The notes: a model not told the origin generated them from the sequence alone. Numbered from the stretch's first letter, positions 1-6,891 are shown. The stretch is DNA of 7,028 bases from Erythrobacter sp. UBA2510 (GCA_002341345.1 DDNW01000206.1:1-7028); one strand, 5' to 3'. Numbers and translations: made by a program.

Positions 1-378
1 ACCTCGAACAACGAGAAGGAATTACCTGACGCCTTTCTGCGTCGCTGCTTCTTCCACTATATAAAGTTTCCCGATCGCGAGACGATGCAGGCGATCATCG
101 ACGTGCATTTTCCCGGCATCCAGCAGCGCCTCGTCAGCAAGGCGATGGATATCTTCTATGAACTGCGCGAGGTGCCTGGCCTCAAGAAAAAGCCCTCGAC
201 AAGCGAATTGCTCGACTGGCTCAAACTGCTCTTGAACGAGGATATGCCGCTCGAAACCCTGCAGGAACGCGACCCGACCAAGGCGATTCCGCCGCTCCAC
301 GGTGCGTTGCTCAAGAATGAGCAGGACGTGATGATGTTCGAACGGCTCGCCTTCATGGCGCGCGGCGAGCGACGATAG
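1..378 (+). CDS. MoxR-type AAA+ ATPase, C-terminal part (5' truncated by window)
   Basis: The reading frame is open from base 1 to a TAG at 376-378, so about 125 C-terminal residues are present and the true start lies outside the window. The first visible residues, TSNNEKELPDAFLRRC, match the sensor-1 strand (Thr-Ser-Asn-Asn) and following arginine-finger region (Leu-Arg-Arg) of MoxR-family AAA+ ATPases. The later KKPSTSELLDWLKLL, near 187-231, corresponds to the sensor-2 helix of the lid domain. The Walker A and B motifs would be upstream and cannot be checked. MoxR proteins are cytoplasmic ATP-driven chaperone-like machines that usually work with a VWA-domain partner, for example in metal-cofactor insertion into oxidoreductases. 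A VWA/CoxE-like gene lies two genes downstream on the same strand, which supports the call. The client is unknown. The only uncertainty is the subfamily. Confidence 0.9.
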   Translation, partial: TSNNEKELPDAFLRRCFFHYIKFPDRETMQAIIDVHFPGIQQRLVSKAMDIFYELREVPGLKKKPSTSELLDWLKLLLNEDMPLETLQERDPTKAIPPLHGALLKNEQDVMMFERLAFMARGERR

Positions 379-389
379 AGGGACCAGCG

Positions 390-806
390 ATGGCACATAC
401 CGGCCAGTGTCTGTGCGGACAGGTGACCTACCGGATCGATGCTGAACCGGTCGGAGCGCGCTATTGCTGGTGTCGCGATTGCCAGAAGATAGCCAGCGGA
501 TCGGCGACGGTGAACGTGCTATTCCCGGAAAGTGCGGTAGAATATTCGGGCGAGATCACCACCATCAGGATGATTGCTGACAGCGGCAACACGGTCGAGC
601 GCGGCTTCTGCCCCCAATGCGGCTCGCAAATGTATTCGCGCACGGTGGAGCCGGCCGACAGCATGCCGATGCGCGTGCGCGCCGGGACGCTCGACAATCC
701 CGAACTGATGCCCCCCAGCGCGATCATCTGGGCCGACAGCGCGCCGGGCTGGGCCGTTCTCAACCCTGACCTGCCGCGCTTTCCCCAAGGCCCGCAGGTC
801 AGCTAG
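390..806 (+). CDS. GFA/CENP-V family zinc-binding protein
   Basis: This 138-residue protein has the cysteine pattern of the glutathione-dependent formaldehyde-activating enzyme (GFA, Mss4-like) fold. It shows C7-x-C9 near the N-terminus, C26-x-C28-x-x-C31 in the segment YCWCRDCQ, and C74-x-x-C77 in FCPQCGSQ. These seven cysteines are the usual ligands for two zinc sites, and all are present. The length is typical of the family. The founding member, Gfa, was proposed to help form S-hydroxymethylglutathione from formaldehyde and glutathione, but most homologues have no known substrate, so no reaction is assigned. The ATG lies 11 bases after the MoxR stop with a purine-rich GAGGGA sequence upstream, and the VWA gene starts 16 bases after its stop. 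It is therefore probably co-transcribed with both. Whether it serves the MoxR/VWA machine is an inference from position only. Confidence 0.9.
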   Translation: MAHTGQCLCGQVTYRIDAEPVGARYCWCRDCQKIASGSATVNVLFPESAVEYSGEITTIRMIADSGNTVERGFCPQCGSQMYSRTVEPADSMPMRVRAGTLDNPELMPPSAIIWADSAPGWAVLNPDLPRFPQGPQVS

Positions 807-822
807 TTTCCGGTACGCACAG

Positions 823-2001
823 ATGTTCTTCAACTTCGTCGACGAATTGCGCAGCGCAGGCATTCCCGCCAGCTTCAAGGAGCACCTCGTGCTGCTCGAA
901 GCGCTCGACAAGGACGTGATCGAGCGCTCTCCCGAAGCTTTTTATTACCTCGCGCGCGCGACTTTCGTGAAGGACGAGGGGCTCATCGACCGCTTCGATC
1001 AGGCCTTCCAAAAGGTCTTCAAAGGGATTTTCACCGACTATGGCGAGCAGGAATTCGCTATCCCCGAAGAATGGCTGCGCGCCGTCGCCGAGAAATACCT
1101 GACGCCAGAAGAGATGGAGAAGATCAAGTCGCTGGGCGACTGGGACGAGATCATGGAGACGCTGAAGAAACGTCTCGAAGAGCAGCAGGGCCGGCACGAG
1201 GGCGGCAACAAGTGGATCGGCACCGGCGGCACCAGTCCCTTCGGCCATTCGGGCTATAACCCGGAAGGCGTGCGGATCGGCGGCAAGAGCAAGCATCGCC
1301 GGGCGGTGAAGGTCTGGGAAAAGCGCGAATTTGCCGATTTCGACAATGCACGGGACCTGGGCACCCGCAACATCAAGATGGCGCTCAAGCGGTTACGGCG
1401 CTTCGCCCGCGAAGGGGCCGCCGACCAGCTCGACATGGACGCGACCATTGACGGCACCGCGCGGCAGGGCTGGCTCGACATCCGCATGCGGCCCGAACGG
1501 CGCAATGCGGTCAAGCTGTTGCTGTTCCTCGATGTCGGCGGGTCGATGGACGACCACATCCGCGAGGTCGAAGAGCTGTTCAGCGCCGCCACGTCCGAGT
1601 TCAAGAATCTCGAATTCTTCTACTTCCACAATTGCCTCTACGAAGGTGTGTGGAAGGAAAACCGGCGGCGCTGGCAGGAGCGCACGCCGACCTGGGACGT
1701 GCTCCACAAATTCGGCCACGACTACAAGGTCGTGATGGTCGGAGATGCGTCGATGAGTCCTTACGAGATCACGCATCCGGGCGGCAGCGTGGAGCACATG
1801 AACGAGGAGCCGGGATCGGTCTGGCTGGAGCGACTCACGCATACCTATCCTGCGGCTGTCTGGCTCAATCCCGTCCGCAAGGATTTGTGGCGCTATTCTC
1901 AGTCGACGACGATCATAAAGCGCCTGATGGATGACCGGATGTATCCGCTGACGCTGGAGGGGCTGGACGAGGCAATGCGCGAACTCAGCCGCAAGCATTG
2001 A
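823..2001 (+). CDS. CoxE-like von Willebrand factor A domain protein
   Basis: This 392-residue protein resembles the CoxE-like VWA family that partners MoxR ATPases. The N-terminal half (about residues 1-130) is helical and charged. A glycine-rich linker with GTGGTSPFGHSGYNP follows near residue 133, then a basic stretch. The VWA domain begins near residue 230 with a hydrophobic strand (KLLLFLDVGGSM) and carries the metal-ion-dependent adhesion site as D237-V-G-G-S241. The canonical motif is DxSxS, so its first serine is a glycine here. A later strand gives VVMVGDASM at about 303-311, a second likely element of the MIDAS face. No signal peptide or membrane segment is visible, so it should be cytoplasmic. 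By analogy with CoxD/CoxE and similar pairs it would act with the upstream ATPase to remodel or load a metalloenzyme. The client is not evident. The start has no strong ribosome-binding site and is chosen by the N-terminal family-like sequence and tight spacing. Confidence 0.88.
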   Translation: MFFNFVDELRSAGIPASFKEHLVLLEALDKDVIERSPEAFYYLARATFVKDEGLIDRFDQAFQKVFKGIFTDYGEQEFAIPEEWLRAVAEKYLTPEEMEKIKSLGDWDEIMETLKKRLEEQQGRHEGGNKWIGTGGTSPFGHSGYNPEGVRIGGKSKHRRAVKVWEKREFADFDNARDLGTRNIKMALKRLRRFAREGAADQLDMDATIDGTARQGWLDIRMRPERRNAVKLLLFLDVGGSMDDHIREVEELFSAATSEFKNLEFFYFHNCLYEGVWKENRRRWQERTPTWDVLHKFGHDYKVVMVGDASMSPYEITHPGGSVEHMNEEPGSVWLERLTHTYPAAVWLNPVRKDLWRYSQSTTIIKRLMDDRMYPLTLEGLDEAMRELSRKH

Positions 2002-2017
2002 TGGGTGCGTTGACCGC

Positions 2018-3217
2018 CTAGTAGAGCAGCAGGCCGGCCACTTCTTCGCGCCACTTCGCCTCGTCAGGCGCAGCGATGGCTTCGAGGTCACCCGGCAGCG
2101 CCGCAGCGTTATCGACCCATTCGCGCAAGCCCGGACCGCCATTGATGACGTCGATCGCCAGCCGGTCGAACTCATATTCGTAAGGAAAGTCGCGCCAGAT
2201 TTCGTAGTCGGGATAGAGCCGCCGGATCGCCTTGAAGGCCAGCGCCTGCAGGCGCCATGGGCGGAAAGCCTCGTGGTCGTAGAATGGTCCCTCGGCATGG
2301 ACCATCAGCCCGTTGCACAGTTCGCCCGCATGTTTGTGGAAGGTCGGGGTGAACCAGCACTCTCGCAGTGCGCAACCGGCCAGCCATTCGGGTGCAAAAC
2401 TGCGCATTTCGGCCAGCACCGCTTTGGCATCAATATCGGGCGCGCCGAACAGCACCTCCAGCGCGCGGGTCGTGCCCCTGCCCTCGCTCAAGGTCGCGCC
2501 CTCGATCATCACCGTGCCCGCATAGGCACGCGCCATGTTGAGCGTGGCGGCATTGGGCGACGGGTTAATCCAGATGCGATCTGTCGGCCAGCCATAGCCG
2601 GGGGCAGCCTCGGGCAGCCAGTCGTGCATGGTAACGACGCGATATTCGACGTCGAGATTGAAATGGCGGATGAACCACTGGCCCATCTCGCCCATCGTCA
2701 GGCCGTGGCGCATTGGCATGGGTGCAGCGCCGACGAAACTCTCCTGCCCCGGCACAAGCAGCGTCCCTTCGACCGGGCGACCGGCAGGATTGGGCCGGTC
2801 CAGCACCCACACAGCCTTGCCTGCTTTTGCTGCCTCTTCCAGCAGATAGAGCAGCGTCGTCACGAAGGTGTAGATGCGGCAGCCGAGATCCTGCAGGTCG
2901 AACAGGAAGACATCGGCGCTGGCCATCATTTCGGGGCTCGGGCGGCGCACCTCGCCATAGAGGCTGAATACGGGGATCTTGTAGACCGGATCGAGTTCGT
3001 CTTTGGTCTCGACCATATTGTCCTGCTTGTCGCCCTTCAGCCCATGTTGCGGGCCAAAGGCGCTGGTGACGTTAACGCCTGCCGCGATCAGCGCGTCGAG
3101 ACTATGCGTCAGGTCCAGCGTGACCGAGGCCGGATGCGCGATCAGCGCGACGCGCTTGCCATTAAGGGCTTTGCGCAGGTCAGGCTCTGCAAGGAGGCGA
3201 TCGATCCCGAATTTCAT
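2018..3217 (-). CDS. DUF1343/NamZ-type exo-beta-N-acetylmuramidase homologue
   Basis: This is a 399-residue protein of the DUF1343 family, whose characterised members (NamZ, glycoside hydrolase family GH171) remove terminal N-acetylmuramic acid from peptidoglycan fragments. Conserved blocks visible from the chosen start are FGPQHG (54-59), the FDLQDLGCRIYT region (106-117), DRPNP (140-144) followed by EGTLL (150-154), RHGLTMGE (170-177), WINPSPN (216-222) and EGATLSEGRGTT (239-250). The length is full for the family. An in-frame ATG 12 codons upstream exists, but the start at 3217 gives the sequence MKFGIDRLL and forms an ATGA overlap with the stop of the DOMON-like gene, which favours it and implies translational coupling. 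No signal peptide is seen, unlike some secreted homologues, so a cytoplasmic role in muropeptide or sugar recycling is inferred. Enzyme activity is assigned by family only. Confidence 0.88.
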   Translation of the reverse strand: MKFGIDRLLAEPDLRKALNGKRVALIAHPASVTLDLTHSLDALIAAGVNVTSAFGPQHGLKGDKQDNMVETKDELDPVYKIPVFSLYGEVRRPSPEMMASADVFLFDLQDLGCRIYTFVTTLLYLLEEAAKAGKAVWVLDRPNPAGRPVEGTLLVPGQESFVGAAPMPMRHGLTMGEMGQWFIRHFNLDVEYRVVTMHDWLPEAAPGYGWPTDRIWINPSPNAATLNMARAYAGTVMIEGATLSEGRGTTRALEVLFGAPDIDAKAVLAEMRSFAPEWLAGCALRECWFTPTFHKHAGELCNGLMVHAEGPFYDHEAFRPWRLQALAFKAIRRLYPDYEIWRDFPYEYEFDRLAIDVINGGPGLREWVDNAAALPGDLEAIAAPDEAKWREEVAGLLLY

Positions 3218-3759
3218 GTATTTTCTGGTGGCGCAAGGATGGCAGTGAAGCAAGACGGATCGTGGAAATCAGGCTGGTCTGAACCATGCTTGAGAGCCCA
3301 GTAGCTCATGTGTCCGCCTTCCTCCTCGATCACTGCAGTCAGTCCTGCCCGAGCCGGAAACGGCGTGAGCGCGGAAGTGGGGATCGCCGCATCGAAAATT
3401 GCAAAGGCACTGCCCGCCCGCCAGGTGCAGGCCGGTGCGAACGGCATTGCCCGCTCTGCCATGCCCTCGCGCGGTGAGGTAAAATCATAAGCTGCCCATT
3501 GCTCTGACGGGGAGAGATTGAACTCGGCATAAGACGGCCCGCTGCCCTGCATCACGAACAATTCGAAACAGGTGGTACGCCACAAGCCATCATTCCTAAC
3601 TCGCCCGGCGAGCTTCGGCACCGCGACGTCAGCCGACTTGTCCACCCGAAAGCGCAGGGTCAGCCAGTGCGGCTTGCACCCGACACTTACCGAGACGCCG
3701 GAGACACTGAGCGGAGGATGGGCCGGGTGCGGTTCCAGCATATGCGTTTGCATTGACAT
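3214..3759 (-). CDS. DOMON-like domain protein
   Basis: This 181-residue protein resembles the DOMON-like (MurB-associated DOMON) family, a beta-sandwich ligand-binding domain related to sugar- and haem-binding DOMON modules. The recognisable parts are [10 protein letters not shown] (59-68) and [17 protein letters not shown] (77-93), followed by a basic/glycine turn, which together are the signature I associate with this family. There is no signal peptide or lipobox, so it appears cytoplasmic. The ligand is unknown. It is the first gene of a minus-strand pair, its TGA overlaps the ATG of the DUF1343/NamZ gene, and that context suggests a peptidoglycan sugar ligand or accessory role. ATG codons at 3759, 3753 and 3741 are all possible starts. 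None has a strong Shine-Dalgarno sequence, so the N-terminus is uncertain by up to six residues. Confidence 0.8.
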   Translation of the reverse strand: MSMQTHMLEPHPAHPPLSVSGVSVSVGCKPHWLTLRFRVDKSADVAVPKLAGRVRNDGLWRTTCFELFVMQGSGPSYAEFNLSPSEQWAAYDFTSPREGMAERAMPFAPACTWRAGSAFAIFDAAIPTSALTPFPARAGLTAVIEEEGGHMSYWALKHGSDQPDFHDPSCFTAILAPPENT

Positions 3760-3801
3760 GACCGCGTGCTACCCGCGCGCCGCATCAAAGACGAGAGCTG
3801 C
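3760..3801. promoter_or_regulatory. Divergent intergenic region between the DOMON-like gene and tyrS
   Basis: Only about 42 bases separate the two divergent start codons, so promoters for both directions must lie here or overlap the coding ends. A perfect TTGACA (-35-like) sits at 3753-3758 on the plus strand, overlapping the first codons of the DOMON-like gene. No convincing -10 box lies 16-18 bases downstream, where the sequence is GC-rich. The region is listed because it must contain initiation signals, not because a full promoter is seen. A weak GAGAG before the tyrS ATG may act as its ribosome-binding site. Confidence 0.35.
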
Positions 3802-5034
3802 ATGTCCGAATATTCCTCTGACCTTCTGCGCCTGCTTTCCGAGCGCGGCTATATCCACCAGGTAACCGACGCGGGGGCACTCGACGCGCTGGCGAAGAAG
3901 CAGGTCGTGCCCGGCTATATCGGCTTCGACGCCACTGCGCCAAGCCTGCATGTCGGCTCACTCGTGCAAATCATGATGTTGCGACGGTTGCAGCAGACCG
4001 GGCACAAGCCGATCTGCGTCATGGGCGGCGGCACGACCAAGGTCGGTGACCCCTCGGGCAAGGACGAAAGTCGCAAGATGCTCACGCCTGCCGATATCGA
4101 TGCCAACATCGCCTCGATCCGCACGGTCTTCGAGAAGCTGCTCACCTTCGGGGACGGCCCGACCGATGCGATCATGGTCAACAACGACGACTGGCTCTCT
4201 ACGCTGGGCTATATTGACCTGCTGCGCGATGTCGGCCCGCATTTCACGATCAACCGCATGCTGACCTTCGATTCGGTCAAGCTGCGGCTCGACCGCGAGC
4301 AGCCGCTGACCTTCCTCGAATTCAACTACATGATCCTGCAGGCCTACGATTTCCGCGAACTGTCGTTGCGCCATGCCTGCCGCTTGCAGATGGGCGGCAG
4401 CGACCAGTGGGGCAATATCGTCAACGGGATCGAGCTGGGACGGCGCATGGACGGGGTTGAGCTGTTCGGCCTCACCACCCCGCTCCTGACCACGGCAGAT
4501 GGCGCCAAGATGGGCAAGACCGCTGCGGGGGCCGTGTGGCTTAATGAGGACCAACTGGCCGCCTATGATTTCTGGCAGTACTGGCGCAACACCGATGACC
4601 GCGACGTGGGCCGCTTCCTGCGGCTGTTCACCGACCTGCCGCTGGACGAGATTGCCCGGCTGGAAGCGCTCGAAGGTGCAGAGATCAACGCGGCCAAGAT
4701 CGTACTCGCCAACGAGGTAACGGCGCTGGTGCGCGGGCCTGAGGCGGCGGCTTCCGCTGAAGCGACGGCCCACGAGACCTTTGCGGGCAGCGGAGCCGGA
4801 GCGGATCTGCCGGTACTCGAGATTCCGACCGAGGGCATGCGTGTGGGCGCAGCCTGTACCGCGCTGGGCTTCACCGCCTCGAACGGCGAGGCCAAGCGCA
4901 AGGTTGCCGAAGGTGCGGTCAAGATTGACGATGAGACAGTCGACGATGCCGGTTTCCTGATCGTGCTGGCCGCAGGCGAGGAGAAACGCCTCAGCCTCGG
5001 TCGCAAGCGCCACGCCCTGCTTAAGGGCGCGTGA
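3802..5034 (+). CDS. tyrS: Tyrosyl-tRNA synthetase
   Basis: This class I aminoacyl-tRNA synthetase of 410 residues activates tyrosine with ATP and charges tRNA-Tyr in the cytoplasm. The HIGH-type signature is H50-V-G-S53 in the segment SLHVGSLVQ. Tyrosine-pocket motifs follow: YMILQAYD near 176-183 and GGSDQWGNI near 198-206. The KMSKS-type loop is K236-M-G-K-T240. An S4 RNA-binding domain begins near residue 346 ([12 protein letters not shown]) and runs to the C-terminus. These variants are normal for proteobacterial TyrS, and the protein is full length. An in-frame ATG at 3766 would add 12 residues (beginning [10 protein letters not shown]), but the start at 3802 gives the typical N-terminus [12 protein letters not shown] and is preferred. 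It is divergent from the DOMON-like gene. No T-box or other leader is visible. Confidence 0.97.
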   Translation: MSEYSSDLLRLLSERGYIHQVTDAGALDALAKKQVVPGYIGFDATAPSLHVGSLVQIMMLRRLQQTGHKPICVMGGGTTKVGDPSGKDESRKMLTPADIDANIASIRTVFEKLLTFGDGPTDAIMVNNDDWLSTLGYIDLLRDVGPHFTINRMLTFDSVKLRLDREQPLTFLEFNYMILQAYDFRELSLRHACRLQMGGSDQWGNIVNGIELGRRMDGVELFGLTTPLLTTADGAKMGKTAAGAVWLNEDQLAAYDFWQYWRNTDDRDVGRFLRLFTDLPLDEIARLEALEGAEINAAKIVLANEVTALVRGPEAAASAEATAHETFAGSGAGADLPVLEIPTEGMRVGAACTALGFTASNGEAKRKVAEGAVKIDDETVDDAGFLIVLAAGEEKRLSLGRKRHALLKGA

Positions 5035-5150
5035 CGGCCTCCATCAGTATTCCTCGCCATTAACACTTACAACGCGGTTACCTTTACCGTTTATCCAGCT
5101 TTTCCTGTCATTCGTCTCCTACGACAGACAAGAAAGAAGGATCGCAGGTC
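5035..5150 (+). promoter_or_regulatory. AT-richer leader between tyrS and the PilZ gene
   Basis: This 116-base gap is noticeably richer in A and T than the neighbouring genes and probably holds the promoter of the PilZ gene. It contains CCATTAAC at 5057-5064 and the small palindrome GGTTACC at 5076-5082, but no clear -35/-10 pair that I can defend. An AGAAGGA sequence at 5135-5141, about nine bases before the ATG, is the ribosome-binding site and decides the PilZ start. No hairpin terminator for tyrS is seen. Confidence 0.35.
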
Positions 5151-5489
5151 ATGGGTAACGGGGCGCAGCTGTCCGTAACCGATATGCGGCGCTCTACGCG
5201 CCACCCGGTCGATTACCCGGTAATCGCCGAGCATCGTGTCGAAGGCGACATGAAGCTGCATATCTGCAATATCTCGGCCCATGGCTTCATGATCGACGGC
5301 GCGCCGGAAATGTCGCGCGGCGACCGCATGATCATTCGCCTGCCGCATGTCGGTCGGATCGAGGCCTATTGCATCTGGACCACCGAGGATCGGGCCGGCT
5401 TCCAGTTCGAGCGGATCATCCGGTTGGACGATTTCATGGCGATGATCGGCGAATTGCAGCCCAATCCCGCACTGCGCCGCCGCGGCTGA
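5151..5489 (+). CDS. Stand-alone PilZ-domain protein (probable c-di-GMP receptor)
   Basis: This 112-residue protein is essentially one PilZ domain. The two halves of the cyclic-di-GMP-binding signature are intact: R13-x-x-x-R17 in MRRSTRHP and N40-x-S42-x-x-G45 in NISAHG. A later strand with CIWTTEDRAGFQFER matches the PilZ barrel's end. There is no transmembrane segment or partner domain, so it would be a small cytoplasmic effector that changes conformation on c-di-GMP binding and acts on an unknown target such as motility, exopolysaccharide or cell-cycle machinery. The AGAAGGA ribosome-binding site supports the start at 5151 over the internal Met at residue 12. It has its own leader after tyrS and a 71-base gap with a hairpin before the MFS gene, so it may be monocistronic. 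Confidence 0.9.
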   Translation: MGNGAQLSVTDMRRSTRHPVDYPVIAEHRVEGDMKLHICNISAHGFMIDGAPEMSRGDRMIIRLPHVGRIEAYCIWTTEDRAGFQFERIIRLDDFMAMIGELQPNPALRRRG

Positions 5490-5510
5490 TCGTTTCACGG
5501 AATGTGCGGG

Positions 5511-5525
5511 GAGCCGATCCGGCTC
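5511..5525 (+). terminator. Short GC-rich hairpin after the PilZ gene (possible weak terminator)
   Basis: A perfect 6-base inverted repeat, GAGCCG and CGGCTC, is separated by the three-base loop ATC and begins 21 bases after the PilZ stop codon. It is followed by TTGG rather than a run of T, so it is not a classical intrinsic terminator. It could be a weak terminator, an RNA-stabilising hairpin, or chance in a GC-rich genome. Confidence 0.35.
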
Positions 5526-5560
5526 TTGGCAAGACCTGCTGAAAACGCCATTGGGCGCAG

Positions 5561-6856
5561 GTGAGCGCCCAGCAGCACCCCTTAAGCATCGCCAATTTCC
5601 GCTATTTCTGGCTTGCTCGTCTGGCCAGTACGCTGGGCCAATATGCGATGCTGCTGATCATCGGCTGGCAGACCTATAATCTCGCCCGCGAAGGCGGCAT
5701 GAGCGTTGCGGAAGCATCGGGCCAGCTGGCGCTGATCGGCCTTTTGCAATTCGCGCCACTCTTCGTGCTGACACCCGTTTCAGGCCTCGTCGCCGACCGG
5801 TATGAGCGGAAGAAAATCGCGCAATTGATGATCGGTCTGCAGGGATTGTGCGCACTGGCATTGGCGGTGCTGACCTATCAGGACGTCATCGCGGTCTGGA
5901 TGTTGTTCGTCATCTCGATCGTACTGGGCACGGTGCGCGCTTTTTCCGGCCCCGCCTTGTCGGCTCTCTCGCCGAACCTCGTGCCGCGCGCGATCCTGCC
6001 CAATGCGATCGCGCTATCCTCGATCGCGCACCAATCCGGCAATATCGTCGGTCCGGCGCTGGGCGGCCTGCTATATGAGGTAGTGCCCGCCCTGCCCTAT
6101 GTCTTTGCGGCCACGACATTCACACTCTCGGTGGTACTGCTGGGCTTCATCGGCAAGGTCCCGCGCTCACAAAAACCGGTTTCACGCCACCCGATCAAGG
6201 AAATCCACGAGGGGCTGGTCTATGTCTGGCAGAACAAGATGGTGTTCAGCACCATCACGCTTGACCTGTTCGCGGTGTTTCTCGCCGGGGCGACGGCGCT
6301 GTTCCCGGTTTATGCGCGCGATATCCTTCAGGTCGGCGCGACCGGGCTGAGCCAGCTGGCCATGGCGCCTGCGATTGGCGCGGCGGTGACTGCCGCATGG
6401 TTCTCGTTCAGCCCGCTCAAGCACAATGTCGGTCCCAAGATGCTGATTTCAGTAGCTGTTTTTGGCATAGCGACGATTGTCTTCGGTCTTTCACGCTCGA
6501 TGCCGCTCAGCCTCGTGATGCTCGCAATCGTAGGCGCGGCAGACATGTTCTCGGTCTATATCCGCCAGTCGCTGATCCAGCTGCACACGCCCGATGACAA
6601 GCGCGGGCGCGTCTCGGCTGTGTCGCAAATGACGATTTCCGCTTCTAACGAGTTCGGCGATTTCTTCTCCGGCTCGCTGGCTTATCTGTTCGGGCCGGTC
6701 ATCGCCGTGGTGGCTGGTGGCGCGGGGGCGATCCTTACGGTTGCAGCCTGGACGGGCATTTATCCGGTCTTACGGCAAACAAAGACCTTCGATCAGCCCG
6801 ACCATCTGCTAGAGGAAGAGCAGAACAATGATCCGAAGGCGCGCGGCGACGCGTGA
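5561..6856 (+). CDS. MFS transporter, MFS_3/EntS-like
   Basis: This 431-residue permease has about 12 hydrophobic segments, from about residue 15 to 403, and a charged C-terminal tail, as expected for a major facilitator superfamily inner-membrane transporter. The loop between segments 2 and 3 carries motif A as G75-x-x-x-D79-R80-x-x-R83-K84-K85. The start SIANFRYFWLARLAS and the segments RAFSGPALSALSPNLVP and SAVSQMTISASNEFGDF resemble the MFS_3 group, which includes the enterobactin exporter EntS. The substrate is not predictable, and no siderophore genes are nearby. The start is GTG: an in-frame TGA at 5540-5542 rules out an upstream extension, and the next ATG would remove the first membrane segment. 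Its ribosome-binding site is weak. cysK follows after 35 bases on the same strand and could be co-transcribed. Confidence 0.9.
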   Translation: MSAQQHPLSIANFRYFWLARLASTLGQYAMLLIIGWQTYNLAREGGMSVAEASGQLALIGLLQFAPLFVLTPVSGLVADRYERKKIAQLMIGLQGLCALALAVLTYQDVIAVWMLFVISIVLGTVRAFSGPALSALSPNLVPRAILPNAIALSSIAHQSGNIVGPALGGLLYEVVPALPYVFAATTFTLSVVLLGFIGKVPRSQKPVSRHPIKEIHEGLVYVWQNKMVFSTITLDLFAVFLAGATALFPVYARDILQVGATGLSQLAMAPAIGAAVTAAWFSFSPLKHNVGPKMLISVAVFGIATIVFGLSRSMPLSLVMLAIVGAADMFSVYIRQSLIQLHTPDDKRGRVSAVSQMTISASNEFGDFFSGSLAYLFGPVIAVVAGGAGAILTVAAWTGIYPVLRQTKTFDQPDHLLEEEQNNDPKARGDA

Positions 6857-6858
6857 CT

Positions 6859-6883
6859 TGAACAGGAATATTCGTGAACAGGA
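6859..6883 (+). repeat. Nine-base direct repeat flanking a palindrome in the cysK leader
   Basis: TGAACAGGA occurs at 6859-6867 and again at 6875-6883, 16 bases apart. Between them, overlapping the end of the first copy, is the perfect palindrome GAATATTC (6866-6873). The second copy overlaps the AGGAGG ribosome-binding site of cysK at 6880-6885. It may be an operator or a local duplication. No known regulator site was recognised. Confidence 0.5.
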
Positions 6884-6891
6884 GGCCAGAG

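Noticed and set aside
2002..2017. A bidirectional terminator between the convergent VWA and NamZ-type genes
   Set aside because: The 16-base gap holds no inverted repeat. The nearby GGCCGGCC inside the NamZ-type gene is a simple GC palindrome with no loop or T-run.
1393..2298. A 301-codon minus-strand open frame spanning the ends of the VWA and NamZ-type genes
   Set aside because: It overlaps two real genes antisense or out of frame and its product is arginine- and proline-rich low-complexity sequence typical of spurious frames.
2273..3304. A long open frame (343 codons) on the plus strand, opposite the NamZ-type gene
   Set aside because: It lies wholly antisense to a recognisable conserved gene, its translation shows no family features, and long antisense frames are common in GC-rich genomes.
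3949..3960. HVGS instead of HIGH, and KMGKT instead of KMSKS, in TyrS as possible inactivating changes
   Set aside because: Both are ordinary signature variants in proteobacterial tyrosyl-tRNA synthetases, and the rest of the active site is intact.
3958..5013. A 351-codon open frame on the minus strand, opposite tyrS
   Set aside because: It is a shadow of tyrS created by codon bias. The TyrS frame carries all the conserved motifs.
5057..5082. CCATTAAC and GGTTACC considered as CtrA-type binding sites upstream of the PilZ gene
   Set aside because: Neither matches the TTAA-N7-TTAA(C) arrangement or the TTAACCAT half-site, and the spacing is wrong.
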